In this document: positions 44,497-53,408 of the stretch, one piece after another | Position numbering within the stretch: position 1 is the stretch's first letter | Layout of the letters: the number at the start of each line of letters is the position of its first letter | NCBI RefSeq assembly: GCF_040187885.1 | Contig: NZ_JBDPLH010000001.1 | Coordinates: 1,378,819-1,442,818, forward strand | DNA from: Roseateles_E cavernae | GTDB taxonomy: Bacteria; Pseudomonadota; Gammaproteobacteria; Burkholderiales; Burkholderiaceae_C | DNA length: 64,000 nt | Direction of reading: 5' to 3' | Program-made: the position numbers and the translations under genes | The notes under the pieces: generated by a model | Databases searched by the model: none | What the model saw: the letters and a program-made list of their open reading frames with translations, nothing else | Told to the model about the DNA's origin: nothing

Positions 44497-45114
44497 ATGA
44501 ACTCGCGAACCGAGAAGCTGTTGATCGCCGGCCCGGCCGGCGAGATCGAGTGCGCGGTGGATCTGCCCGCCGAGGGTCAGGTCTTGCGTGGTGTCGCGGT
44601 GATCTGCCATCCGAACCCGACGCAGGGCGGCACGATGGACAACAAGGTCGTGCAGACGCTGGCGCGTGCCTTTGTGCAGCTGGGCTACCGCGCGGTGCGC
44701 TTCAACTTCCGTGGCATCGGCCGCTCGGCCGGCGCCTGGGACGAGGGGCGCGGCGAGGTTGACGATGCGCTGGCCGTGATCGCCCACGCCCGCGACGCAG
44801 CGCTGCCGCTGGCGCTGGCCGGTTTCTCCTTCGGCGGTTTTGTCGCCTCCCAGGCGGCGCGCCGCCTGGCGGTCGCCGCCGAGCGCCTGTGCCTGGTCGG
44901 CCCGGCCACCAGCCGTTTCGACACCGCGCCGGTGCCTGCCGATACCCTGGTGATTCACGGCGAGGCCGACGATGTCGTGCCCTTGTCCGCGGTGCTGGAC
45001 TGGGCGCGGCCGCAGGCCCTGCCGGTCACCGTGGTGCCCGGCGTCGGCCATTTCTTCCATGGGCAGCTGCCGCTGCTCAAGGACATTGTTCTGCGCGGCT
45101 GGCACCCAGCCTGA
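44497..45114 (+). CDS. Alpha/beta hydrolase (YfhR/OsmC-associated type)
   Basis: A 205-residue compact alpha/beta hydrolase. 'CHPNPTQGGTMDNKVV' and 'RFNFRGIGRSAGAWDEGRGE' are the family signature; the nucleophile is in GFSFGG, the acid in 'HGEADDVVP' and the His in 'GVGHFFHGQ'. Small serine hydrolases of this group are widespread with unknown substrates. It forms a two-gene unit with the ferredoxin. Confidence 0.85.
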   Translation: MNSRTEKLLIAGPAGEIECAVDLPAEGQVLRGVAVICHPNPTQGGTMDNKVVQTLARAFVQLGYRAVRFNFRGIGRSAGAWDEGRGEVDDALAVIAHARDAALPLALAGFSFGGFVASQAARRLAVAAERLCLVGPATSRFDTAPVPADTLVIHGEADDVVPLSAVLDWARPQALPVTVVPGVGHFFHGQLPLLKDIVLRGWHPA

Positions 45115-45143
45115 TCCGCCACTTTCCCTGAGACCCTGTTCCG

Positions 45144-46292
45144 ATGAAGCGATTGATTGCCTTCGTGCTGGCCGCCGCCAGCGCCCTCAACACCCTGGCC
45201 CAGGCGCCGCAGCCGCCCGAGATTGCCGCGCGCAATTTCATCCTGTTCGACGTCACGGCCAACAAGGTGCTGGCCGAGCGCGAAGCCGACCAGCCGCAGG
45301 ACCCGGCCTCGCTGACCAAGCTGATGACGGCCTATATCGTCTTCAGCGCGCTGAAGGAAAAGCGCCTGACGCTGGAGCAGACGCTGACGGTGTCCCAGCG
45401 TGCCTGGGACGAGCGCAAGGGTGATCCCTCGCTGATGTTCATCGACACGACGATGACGCCCAAGGTCGACGAGCTGCTGCGCGGCATGATCATCCAGTCG
45501 GGCAATGACGCCTCGGTGGCGCTGGCCGAGGGCGTGGGCGGCACGGTCGAGCAGTTCGTCGCGATGATGAACCGCCAGGCCCAGGCCTGGGGCCTGAAGA
45601 ATACCGAGTTCAAGAACGTCACCGGCATGACCGAACCGGGCCACAAGAGCAGCGCGCGCGATCTGTCGGTGATCGCCGCCAGCCTGATCCGCGATTTCCC
45701 CGAGTACTACGGCTACTACTCGCAGCGCGAATACACCTACAACAAGATCCGCCAGCCCAACCGCAATCTGCTGCTGGGCCGCGATCCCAGCGTCGACGGC
45801 CTGAAGACCGGCTACACCGAGGCGGCCGGCTATTGCCTGGTCACCAGCGCCCAGCGCGAGTTCCCGAACGGCAAGCGCCGCCTGATCAGCGTCGTGATGG
45901 GCACGGCCTCGATGCAGGCCCGCGCCAGCGAAAGCCAGAAGCTGCTGAACTGGGGCTACTCGGCCTATGACGCGGTGCGCTTGTTCGACAAGGACCAGGC
46001 CGTCTCCACCGTGCCGGTCTGGAAGGGCGCTGTGCCCGAGGCCAAGCTGGGCGCAGCGGGCGCGGTGTTCATTGCCGTGCCGCGCGGCGAGGGCGGCAAG
46101 CTGCAGACCAAGGTCGAGCGCACCGACCCGCTGGTCGCGCCGCTGGCCAAGGGCCAGCGCGTCGGCACGCTGAAGGTGATGACGGCCGCCGGCACGCCGG
46201 TGGCCGAGGTGCCGCTGGTGGTGCAGCAGGAGGTGGCGCTGGCCGGCATCTTCGGCCGCGCCTGGGACGCGATCCGGCTCTGGATCAAGTGA
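45144..46292 (+). CDS. D-alanyl-D-alanine carboxypeptidase (PBP5/6 family)
   Basis: A 382-residue periplasmic low-molecular-weight penicillin-binding protein that trims the terminal D-Ala of peptidoglycan stem peptides. A signal peptide (1-19) precedes the motifs SLTK (Ser56, Lys59), SGN in 'IIQSGNDAS' and KTG in 'DGLKTGYTE'. The C-terminal beta domain ends with an amphipathic 'GRAWDAIRLWIK' membrane anchor. The neighbouring D-amino-acid aminotransferase gene suggests linked D-alanine metabolism. Confidence 0.93.
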   Translation: MKRLIAFVLAAASALNTLAQAPQPPEIAARNFILFDVTANKVLAEREADQPQDPASLTKLMTAYIVFSALKEKRLTLEQTLTVSQRAWDERKGDPSLMFIDTTMTPKVDELLRGMIIQSGNDASVALAEGVGGTVEQFVAMMNRQAQAWGLKNTEFKNVTGMTEPGHKSSARDLSVIAASLIRDFPEYYGYYSQREYTYNKIRQPNRNLLLGRDPSVDGLKTGYTEAAGYCLVTSAQREFPNGKRRLISVVMGTASMQARASESQKLLNWGYSAYDAVRLFDKDQAVSTVPVWKGAVPEAKLGAAGAVFIAVPRGEGGKLQTKVERTDPLVAPLAKGQRVGTLKVMTAAGTPVAEVPLVVQQEVALAGIFGRAWDAIRLWIK

Positions 46293-46330
46293 TTCGGGCG
46301 TAAGCTCTTGATGGGTCCGAGGAGAACGCC

Positions 46331-47206
46331 ATGCACGCACTGCCCGATGTCCGCTGTTATCTGAATGGTGAGTACACGCCGCTGGCCGAGGCCAAGATCT
46401 CGGTGATGGATCGCGGCTTCATCTTCGGCGACGGCGTCTACGAAATGGTGCCGGTCTATGGCCGGCGCCTGTTCCGCTTTGATTCGCATATGGACCGGCT
46501 GGATCGCAGCCTGTCCAAGCTGCGCATCGAGAACCCGCTGACGCGCGCCGAATGGCTGGCGGTGGGACGGCAGCTGATCGCGTCGGTCGATGCCGACGAT
46601 CAGTGGCTGTATCTGCAGATCACCCGCGGCGTCGCGCCGCGCAACCATGTGATGCCCAAGGACATCGCGCCCACCGCCTTCTCCTACAGCGCGCCGGCCA
46701 AGCTGGTGTCGGCCGAGGAGCGCCATCACGGCGTGGCCTGCCTGTCGGCCCGCGACTTCCGCTGGGAGCGTGGCGACATCAAGAGCATCTCGCTGCTGGG
46801 CAATGTGCTGGCGCGCCAGATCTCGGCCGACCAGGGCGCGCTGGAGACCCTGATGTTCCGCGACGGCCACCTGACCGAGGCCTCGTCCTCGAATGTCTGG
46901 ATCGTCAAGGAAGGTGCGCTGCTGGGCGTGCCCAAGAGCGAGCAGGTGCTGGAGGGCATCCGCGTCGAACTGCTGCGCGAGCTCTGCGAGGACTGCGGCA
47001 TCGGCTACAACCTGCGCCCGATCTCGGAAGCCGAGGTCTTCGCCGCCGACGAGATCATCCTCAGCTCGGCCACCAAGGAAGTGCTGCCCGTGACGACGCT
47101 GGACCACGAGCCCGTCGGTCATGGTGCGCTGCGCGGCAAGCCCGGGCCGGTCTATGCCCGCCTGTACGAGGCCTACCAGCGCGCCAAGCAATTGCAATCG
47201 ATCTGA
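46331..47206 (+). CDS. dat: D-amino acid aminotransferase
   Basis: A 291-residue class IV PLP-dependent aminotransferase, similar in size to bacterial D-alanine aminotransferases. The PLP lysine is in 'GDIKSISLLGNVL', with 'DRGFIFGDGVYEM' near the N-terminus and 'EASSSNVWIVK' and 'SSATKEVLPV' forming the cofactor pocket. It interconverts D-alanine/D-glutamate and 2-oxo acids. GAGGAG lies 6 nt before ATG 46331. An L-branched-chain role (IlvE) is less likely given the sequence pattern and location. Confidence 0.9.
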   Translation: MHALPDVRCYLNGEYTPLAEAKISVMDRGFIFGDGVYEMVPVYGRRLFRFDSHMDRLDRSLSKLRIENPLTRAEWLAVGRQLIASVDADDQWLYLQITRGVAPRNHVMPKDIAPTAFSYSAPAKLVSAEERHHGVACLSARDFRWERGDIKSISLLGNVLARQISADQGALETLMFRDGHLTEASSSNVWIVKEGALLGVPKSEQVLEGIRVELLRELCEDCGIGYNLRPISEAEVFAADEIILSSATKEVLPVTTLDHEPVGHGALRGKPGPVYARLYEAYQRAKQLQSI

Positions 47207-47220
47207 GAAGAGCAGTCATC

Positions 47221-47508
47221 ATGAGTTTCACCCCGCCCGACATCCCGCCCGAGCAGTCGCTGATCGAATATCCCTCGCGCTTTCCGATCAAGGTGATGGG
47301 GGCCCATGTCGAGGGCTTTGTCGAGGCCATCGTGAGGGTGGCGAAGAACTTCGACCCGGAGTTCGATGCATCGACTGTCGAGCAGCGGCCCAGCAAGGGC
47401 GGCAACTATCTGGGGCTGACGATCACCGTCACTGCGACGAGCCGTGAGCAACTTGACGAGCTGTACCGGACGCTGACCACACATCCGATGGTCAAGGTGG
47501 TTCTCTAG
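47221..47508 (+). CDS. ybeD: YbeD/DUF493 family protein
   Basis: A 95-residue ferredoxin-fold protein, conserved beside dacA and lipB in many proteobacteria ('LIEYPSRFPIKVMGA' ... 'RPSKGGNYLGLTITVTATS'). It is thought to be an allosteric or regulatory domain linked to lipoylation or cell-wall metabolism; the function is unproved. It begins 15 nt after dat and overlaps the convergent Sel1-repeat gene by 4 nt. Confidence 0.9.
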   Translation: MSFTPPDIPPEQSLIEYPSRFPIKVMGAHVEGFVEAIVRVAKNFDPEFDASTVEQRPSKGGNYLGLTITVTATSREQLDELYRTLTTHPMVKVVL

Positions 47509-48140
47509 GCTGCTGGTTTTGCCGACAGGCGCTGGTCCAGCTCCTTGAGCTTGGCCGGCGCCGCTTCGTCGCCGTTGCGCGCGGCGATGTCGTACCAGTA
47601 ACGCGCCAGCCGCAGATCGGCGCTCACACCCAGGCCTTTCTCGTACATCGACGCGATCAGATACTGCGCGCCGACGTCGCCGCCCTTGGCCGCCTCGCGA
47701 TACCAGTGCGCGGCCTGGGCCATGTTCTTGGCCAGGCCGCGGCCCAGGTAATAGGCGGTGGCCAGCTGCACCTGGCCATCGACGCTGCCCGAGGCTGCCG
47801 CCAGGCCGTACCAATGCGCGGCGGCGCGCAGATCGGCCTTGCCCTGCAGCCCCTGCTCATGCCATTGACCCAGCGCCAGCTGGGCCCGCACCAGGCGCTG
47901 TGACGCCGCGCGCTCCAGCAGGCGTTTGGCCTCGGGCAGATCGGGCTTGGGCAGCTCGCTGCGGATATGCATCATCGCCAGGTTGTAGTCGCCCAGCGGT
48001 AGGCCCTGGCGCGACAGCTCGGCGAAGCCCTTGGCCGCCGTCTCCAGCTCGCCGCGCTCGTAGGCGGCCAGCGCCTGATCCAGGGTGTTCGCATGAACCG
48101 GCCCGATCAGGGCCAGCACCAGGGCAGCGATGAGTCGCAT
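47505..48140 (-). CDS. Exported Sel1-repeat (tetratricopeptide-like) protein
   Basis: A 211-residue protein with a signal peptide (1-17, VHA cleavage) followed by about four Sel1-type repeats such as 'DLRAAAHWYGLAAASGSVDG' and 'NMAQAAHWYREAAKGGDVGA'. These helical arrays mediate protein interactions in the periplasm. GGAGA is about 9 nt before ATG 48140. It stands on the opposite strand between ybeD and lipB, which are usually adjacent on one strand; its stop overlaps ybeD by 4 nt. Confidence 0.87.
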   Translation of the reverse strand: MRLIAALVLALIGPVHANTLDQALAAYERGELETAAKGFAELSRQGLPLGDYNLAMMHIRSELPKPDLPEAKRLLERAASQRLVRAQLALGQWHEQGLQGKADLRAAAHWYGLAAASGSVDGQVQLATAYYLGRGLAKNMAQAAHWYREAAKGGDVGAQYLIASMYEKGLGVSADLRLARYWYDIAARNGDEAAPAKLKELDQRLSAKPAA

Positions 48141-48219
48141 GAGTGAATCTCCAGGGCTGGATGCAACCCTACATCAAGCGCAGTCGCCTGGCAGCACCGG
48201 GGCCTTACGGCGGCGGCGC

Positions 48220-48225
48220 TACCAT
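48220..48225 (+). promoter_or_regulatory. -10-like hexamer of a possible leaderless lipB promoter
   Basis: TACCAT ends 7 nt before ATG 48233. Transcription from it would exclude the alternative ATG at 48227. Confidence 0.4.
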
Positions 48226-48232
48226 CATGGCC

Positions 48233-48901
48233 ATGATTGTGAAAACACTGGGCCGGGTGGACTACGAGAGCACCCTGCAGGCGATGCGCGATTTCACCGA
48301 GGCGCGCGGCCCCGACACCGACGACGAGCTGTGGCTTTGTGAGCACGCGCCCACTTATACGCAAGGGCTTGCCGGCAAGGCCGACCATCTGCTGAACCCC
48401 GGCGGCATTCCCGTGGTGCAGACGAATCGCGGCGGCCAGGTCACCTATCACGGCCCCGGCCAGGTGGTGGCCTATCCGCTGGTGGACCTGAAGCGCCTGG
48501 GCATCTTCGTCAAGGAGTATGTGTTCCGGCTGGAGGCCGCGCTGATACAGACCCTGGACAGTTTCGGCGTCACCGGCCACCGCGTCGGCGGCGCGCCGGG
48601 CATCTATGTACGGCTCGACGACCCCGGCGCCCATGGCGCGCTGACCGGCCCGGCCGACCCGCTGGACCCCTTCAAGGGCCTGGGCAAGATCGCGGCGCTG
48701 GGGTTGAAGGTCAGCCGGCACTGCACCTACCACGGCGCCGCGCTCAATGTGGCGATGGACCTGCAACCCTTTCTGGGCATCAACCCTTGCGGCTACGCAG
48801 GGCTGGAGACGGTCGACCTCGCTAGAATCGGGGTTTCTACGGACTGGCCCACGGTGGCCCAGCGCTTCGGCGAGCGGCTTGCCGCCCAGTTGTCGCGCTG
48901 A
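48233..48901 (+). CDS. lipB: Octanoyltransferase LipB
   Basis: A 222-residue enzyme that moves octanoyl groups from acyl-carrier protein to lipoyl domains. Conserved segments are 'NRGGQVTYHGPGQ', the lysine in 'GKIAALGLKVSRHCTYHG' and the nucleophile Cys in 'GINPCGYAG'. An in-frame ATG at 48227 exists, but the -10-like TACCAT 7 nt upstream favours 48233. lipA follows 17 nt after its stop, so the whole octanoyl-transfer and sulfur-insertion route is in one unit. Confidence 0.94.
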   Translation: MIVKTLGRVDYESTLQAMRDFTEARGPDTDDELWLCEHAPTYTQGLAGKADHLLNPGGIPVVQTNRGGQVTYHGPGQVVAYPLVDLKRLGIFVKEYVFRLEAALIQTLDSFGVTGHRVGGAPGIYVRLDDPGAHGALTGPADPLDPFKGLGKIAALGLKVSRHCTYHGAALNVAMDLQPFLGINPCGYAGLETVDLARIGVSTDWPTVAQRFGERLAAQLSR

Positions 48902-48918
48902 TAACAAGAGCTGAGGCC

Positions 48919-49911
48919 ATGGCAACCGAGAATGTGATTCACCAGGCGCAGGACGCCGCCGACTACGACGCCACCGCGAAGCAAAAGGCCCAGGCCAAGA
49001 CCGCGCGCATCCCGATCAAGATCGTGCCGGTCGGCGAGATGCTGAAGAAGCCCGACTGGATACGCGTCAAGGCCGGCTCGCCCAGCACCCGCTTCTACGA
49101 GATCAAGCAGATCCTGCGCGAGCACAAGCTGCATACCGTCTGCGAGGAAGCCTCCTGCCCGAATATCGGCGAATGCTTCGGCAAGGGCACGGCCACCTTC
49201 ATGATCATGGGCGACAAGTGCACGCGGCGCTGCCCCTTCTGCGATGTCGGCCACGGCCGGCCCGATCCGCTCGATGTCGACGAGCCGCTGAACCTGGCTA
49301 AGACCATTGCCGCGCTGAGGCTGAAGTATGTGGTGATCACCAGCGTCGACCGCGACGATCTGCGCGACGGCGGTGCCGGCCATTTCGCCGAATGCATCAC
49401 CAAGGTCCGCGAGCTGAGCCCCTCTACCCAGATCGAGGTGCTGGTGCCCGACTTCCGTGGCCGCGCCGACCGCGCGCTGGACATCCTGAAGGCCGCGCCG
49501 CCGGATGTGATGAACCACAACCTGGAAACCGCGCCGCGCCTGTACAAGGAAGCGCGCCCCGGGTCGGACTATCAGTTCAGCCTTGATCTGCTGAAGCGCT
49601 TCAAGGAAGCCGTGCCTGGCGTGCCGACCAAGAGCGGCATCATGGTCGGGCTGGGCGAGACCGATGAAGAAATCCTGCAGGTGATGCGGGATATGCGCGC
49701 CCACAATATCGACATGCTGACCGTCGGCCAGTACCTGGCCCCCTCGGGCCACCACCTGCCGGTGCGCCGCTATGTGCATCCCGACACTTTCAAGATGATC
49801 GAGGAAGAGGCCTACAAGATGGGCTTCAGCCACGCCGCCGTCGGCGCGATGGTGCGTTCCAGCTACCACGCCGACCAGCAGGCGCATGCGGCCGGGGTTT
49901 CAGCTGCTTAA
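48919..49911 (+). CDS. lipA: Lipoyl synthase LipA
   Basis: A 330-residue radical-SAM enzyme inserting two sulfurs into octanoyl-lipoyl domains. The auxiliary cluster motif is 'CEEASCPNIGEC' (C-x4-C-x5-C) and the radical-SAM motif is 'CTRRCPFC' (C-x3-C-x2-C), followed by 'GHGRPDPLD'. 'NHNLETAPRLY' is also typical. GAGG precedes ATG 48919. Its last 12 bases overlap the convergent opgH gene. Confidence 0.97.
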   Translation: MATENVIHQAQDAADYDATAKQKAQAKTARIPIKIVPVGEMLKKPDWIRVKAGSPSTRFYEIKQILREHKLHTVCEEASCPNIGECFGKGTATFMIMGDKCTRRCPFCDVGHGRPDPLDVDEPLNLAKTIAALRLKYVVITSVDRDDLRDGGAGHFAECITKVRELSPSTQIEVLVPDFRGRADRALDILKAAPPDVMNHNLETAPRLYKEARPGSDYQFSLDLLKRFKEAVPGVPTKSGIMVGLGETDEEILQVMRDMRAHNIDMLTVGQYLAPSGHHLPVRRYVHPDTFKMIEEEAYKMGFSHAAVGAMVRSSYHADQQAHAAGVSAA

Positions 49912-51765
49912 GGCATAAGTCCAGGCGCGCCGCAGCACCGTCGGCGCGCGGGTTTCCTCCGGGATCAGCAGCAGGCGGGCGCTGCGCAGCCGCGCACCGA
50001 GCTTGGCCCGGCTGCTGAACACCGTGATCGGTACGGCCAGCAGCAGTGGCAGCGCCATCGGCGCGATCCACAGCAAGGTGCTCGGCTGCAGCGCGGCCAG
50101 CAGCGCGCACAGCGCCAGCACGGCGGTGCCCGGCAGCGCAAAGCTCGCGGCGGCCTCGCGCCAGCTGACGTCGCTGGCCTCGCGCGGGGGCGATTTCCAT
50201 TCCAGCTTCAGGCTCGTCAGAGCTCCGATCACGAAGACGGTGTGCGCGGCCATGCGCAGCGGTGCCTGCAGCACCGACATGCCGGCTTCGACCAGCGTGC
50301 TGCCCAACAGCGCCGCCGTGCCGCCGAACTGCGACTGCTCGCCCTTCAGCAGCACCGCCAGCACGCCCAGCACGCGCGGCAGCACCAGCATCGCGATCGT
50401 GCCGGTCCACAGACCCAGCACGCCGATGCCGAAACCACCCGGCGGCACAAAGCTGTCGTTGCCACCATTCATCCACAACACCGCGCCCAGGCCCACATAG
50501 AGCAGCCACAGCGGCGCCGAGGCATAGGCCATCGCGCCGGTCAGCAGCATCGCGCGATGCACGGGGTGCAGGCCGGGCTCCCTGATCAGGCGGGCATTCT
50601 GCAGATTGCCACCGCACCAGCGGCGGTCGCGTTGCAGCTCGGCCAGCAGATGGGGCGGCTGCTGCTCATAACTGCCCTGCAGGTCATGTACCAGCCAGAC
50701 GTGATAGCCGGCGCGGCGCATCAGCGCGGCCTCGACGAAGTCGTGCGACATCACCGGCTGACCGTTCAGCGGCGCGAGGCCGCAATGCTTCATGAAAGGC
50801 TCGACGCGGATGATGGCGTTGTGGCCCCAGTAATGCGCCTCGCCGAGCTGCCAGTACTGCATGCCGGCGGTGAACAGCCGGCCGGTCACGCGGCCGGCGA
50901 ACTGCTGGGCGCGGGCGTGCAAGGTGTCATGGCCGCAGGCCTGCGGCGCGGCCTGCATGATGCCGGCGCTCGGGTGGGCCTCCATCAGGCGCACCAGGCT
51001 CAAGAGGCAGTCGCCGCTCATCACGCTGTCGGCGTCCAGCACCACCATATAGCGGTACAGCCGGCCCCAGCGGCGGCAGAAGTCGGCCACATTGCCGGCC
51101 TTCTTCTTGCTGCGGCGGGCGCGCCAGCGGTAGTGGATGCGGCCCTGGCCGGCGAAGCGTTCGCGCAGCTGGGCCCAGGCCCGCTGCTCCTCGGCGCGCA
51201 CGGCCGGGTCACTGCTGTCGGACAGCAGGAACACATCGAACAGCCGCAGTGCACCCGAGGCCGCCAGCGACTCGCAGCTGGCGCGCAGGCCGGCCATGAC
51301 GGTGGCGACGTTCTCGTTGCAGATCGGCATGATCAGCGCGGTCTTGGCGTCGGCCGAGATCGGCTGCAGCCCGGTGCCCTGGCGTGACATCGCATGCGGA
51401 TCGCCATGCAATGTCACCCAGAAGCCCATCACCGCGGTCACGCAGCCGGCGCTGACCCAGGCGAACAGCAGTGCGAACAGGCCCATATGCAGCCAGTGCC
51501 AGCCGGACTCGGCCAGCGCCGGTTGCGAACGGGCCAGCACCGTGGTGGCCAGCGCGGTGGCGACGACCACGCTGAACATCAGCGCGCGGCGCCGCCGCTG
51601 CGCAGCTTTTTCCCAGGGTGCGGCATCGATCACGGGCGCATCGGTGTCGGGCTGGGGCTGGCCCCAGGGGCGGGGAGCCATCGAGCCGCGCAGCATGGGC
51701 GGCGCGGTCTGGCTCAGCGGCAGCGCTCGGCTGCTCATCAGCGGGGGGGAAGGATGGTGCTCCAT
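49900..51765 (-). CDS. opgH: Glucans biosynthesis glucosyltransferase OpgH (MdoH)
   Basis: A 621-residue inner-membrane GT2 glucosyltransferase that makes osmoregulated periplasmic glucan backbones from UDP-glucose. Seven or eight membrane segments flank a cytoplasmic catalytic domain with 'LIMPICNENV', 'VVLDADSVMSGD' (DxD type), 'MSHDFVEAALMRRAGY' and the 'QRDRRWCGGN' (Q/RxxRW) motif. It is shorter than E. coli MdoH (847), mainly at the ends. It overlaps opgG by 28 nt; ATG 51765 has ACGGA just upstream, while ATG 51738 forms a TGATG with the opgG stop. Confidence 0.92.
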   Translation of the reverse strand: MEHHPSPPLMSSRALPLSQTAPPMLRGSMAPRPWGQPQPDTDAPVIDAAPWEKAAQRRRRALMFSVVVATALATTVLARSQPALAESGWHWLHMGLFALLFAWVSAGCVTAVMGFWVTLHGDPHAMSRQGTGLQPISADAKTALIMPICNENVATVMAGLRASCESLAASGALRLFDVFLLSDSSDPAVRAEEQRAWAQLRERFAGQGRIHYRWRARRSKKKAGNVADFCRRWGRLYRYMVVLDADSVMSGDCLLSLVRLMEAHPSAGIMQAAPQACGHDTLHARAQQFAGRVTGRLFTAGMQYWQLGEAHYWGHNAIIRVEPFMKHCGLAPLNGQPVMSHDFVEAALMRRAGYHVWLVHDLQGSYEQQPPHLLAELQRDRRWCGGNLQNARLIREPGLHPVHRAMLLTGAMAYASAPLWLLYVGLGAVLWMNGGNDSFVPPGGFGIGVLGLWTGTIAMLVLPRVLGVLAVLLKGEQSQFGGTAALLGSTLVEAGMSVLQAPLRMAAHTVFVIGALTSLKLEWKSPPREASDVSWREAAASFALPGTAVLALCALLAALQPSTLLWIAPMALPLLLAVPITVFSSRAKLGARLRSARLLLIPEETRAPTVLRRAWTYALSS

Positions 51766-53249
51766 GTTTCCGTCAGTACGTTGTCATCGTGTTGCAGAAA
51801 ACCGCGCAGCTCGGTGGCTTGCGTGGGGCGGAGTTGCTGGACACGCACGGTCATGCGCCAGGCGCCGGTGACCGGGTTGCGGTAGGTGTTGCTCTCGGTG
51901 ATGCGACCGTTGGCATCGCTGCTGAGCACGGCCTTGACGGCGGCGTCGGGCGGCAGCCTGGCCAGCGACGGGCCCTGGAAATCGACGATGAACTGCTGCT
52001 CGTTGGCGGCCAGCTCGGCGAAGCCGCGGCCGGCCCGGCTCTGCGTCGCCCAGGCGCCGGGCGGGCGCTGCTGGGCCTCGCCCTGCATATGCAGGCGGTA
52101 GCTGAAGTCCAGCGGCTGGCCCGGGGCCGGCATCTTCTCGGGCACCCAGTAGGCGACCACGTTGTCATTGGTCTCGTCCGGCGTGTTCAGCAGCATCAGC
52201 TCGACGCGGCCCGGTCCCCAGTCGCCGATCGGTTCGACCCAGGCGCTGGGGCGCTGCTCGTAGCGGGCCTCGGTGTCCTCGTAATTGCTGAAGGCGCGGT
52301 CGCGCTGCATCAGGCCGAAGCCACGCAGGCCCTTCATCGCAAACGAGGTGGTCAGCGTGCCGGCCGGATTGATCAGCGGGCGCCAGATCCATTCGCCTTC
52401 GGCGGTGGCCACCATCAAGCCGTCGGAGTCGTGCACCTCGGGGCGGAAGTCGGTCCGGTGCGGCTGGTTCTCGCCGAACATATACATGCTGGTCAGCGGC
52501 GCCAGCGCCAGGGTCGCGACCGGGCCGCGCAGGAACAGGCGGCTGCGCACCTCCATCACGGTGTTGCCGCCGGGACGTATCGTGAACTGGTAGGCGCCGC
52601 TGGCGCGTGGCGAGTCGAGCAGGGCGTAGACCGTCAGCGTCTTGGCATCGGCCTTGGGACGCTCGATCCAGAACTCGGTGAAGCGGGGAAACTCCTCGCC
52701 CTTGCCACCCACCGTGTCGATCGCCAAGCCGCGTGCCGACAGGCCGTAATGCTGGCCGGCACCGAGGGCGCGCAGATAGCTGGCGCCCAGGAACACGACC
52801 AGCTCGTCCTTGTACTGCGGATTGTTCAGCGCGTAGTGGGCGCGAAAGCCGGCAAAGCCCAGATCGCTCCAGCCCTGGTAGGAGAGCTTGTTCTTGCCGT
52901 AGTCGAAGTCCTCGCGCTTGAAGCCGACCGGCCGCGCGCCCTGAGGCGTGACTTCGTTGATGCGCACCGGCTGCGTCTGGAACTTGCCCAGATGGAAGAA
53001 GGCCAGCTCGAAGGGCAGCTTCTCGCCGCGCCACAGTGCACGCTCGGGTTTGAAACGGATATCGCGGAGCTGGTCGTAGCTGAGGGTCTTCAGCTCGCTG
53101 GGCAGCGTGTCGGTCGGCGCCTGGTAGGGCTTGAGCACCTGCCGCTTCGCTTGGGCCGCGACGTCCTCGAAGTCGAAAGCCTGGGCCGAACCCAGGGCCA
53201 GCAGGGCCGACAGGCCCAGTGCGTGACATAGGGAAAAGGAAATCTGCAT
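51738..53249 (-). CDS. opgG: Glucan biosynthesis protein OpgG (MdoG)
   Basis: A 503-residue periplasmic protein (signal peptide to about residue 24, 'GSAQA') needed with OpgH for periplasmic-glucan synthesis or branching. 'YDQLRDIRFKPERALWRGE', 'FTEFWIERP' and 'NTPDETNDNVVAYWVPE' are typical of the OpgG/OpgD family; OpgD is not formally excluded. The start codon is inside a perfect 10-bp hairpin with no visible ribosome binding site. The opgGH unit follows the glrK-qseG-glrR genes on the same strand. Confidence 0.92.
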   Translation of the reverse strand: MQISFSLCHALGLSALLALGSAQAFDFEDVAAQAKRQVLKPYQAPTDTLPSELKTLSYDQLRDIRFKPERALWRGEKLPFELAFFHLGKFQTQPVRINEVTPQGARPVGFKREDFDYGKNKLSYQGWSDLGFAGFRAHYALNNPQYKDELVVFLGASYLRALGAGQHYGLSARGLAIDTVGGKGEEFPRFTEFWIERPKADAKTLTVYALLDSPRASGAYQFTIRPGGNTVMEVRSRLFLRGPVATLALAPLTSMYMFGENQPHRTDFRPEVHDSDGLMVATAEGEWIWRPLINPAGTLTTSFAMKGLRGFGLMQRDRAFSNYEDTEARYEQRPSAWVEPIGDWGPGRVELMLLNTPDETNDNVVAYWVPEKMPAPGQPLDFSYRLHMQGEAQQRPPGAWATQSRAGRGFAELAANEQQFIVDFQGPSLARLPPDAAVKAVLSSDANGRITESNTYRNPVTGAWRMTVRVQQLRPTQATELRGFLQHDDNVLTETWSTILPPR

Positions 53250-53273
53250 ACGGGTCTTTCTGCAAGACCCGTA
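53249..53273 (-). promoter_or_regulatory. Hairpin overlapping the opgG start codon
   Basis: On the mRNA (minus strand) TACGGGTCTT pairs perfectly with AAGACCCGTA across a 5-base loop; the last A belongs to the opgG ATG. If formed it would occlude initiation, so it may be a translational control element or, as DNA, a protein-binding palindrome. Confidence 0.55.
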
Positions 53274-53408
53274 CCAAGGAAAAATCCCTTTTAAATCAAC
53301 AGCTTAAATTTTCTCGCCCGGAATTTGGCGGTCAATGTGTCGCCGGGCGGCGACAAGACCCGGGGTCTATTTGCCAAGTGATTGATTCACAAGGAAAAAG
53401 CGCTGTCG

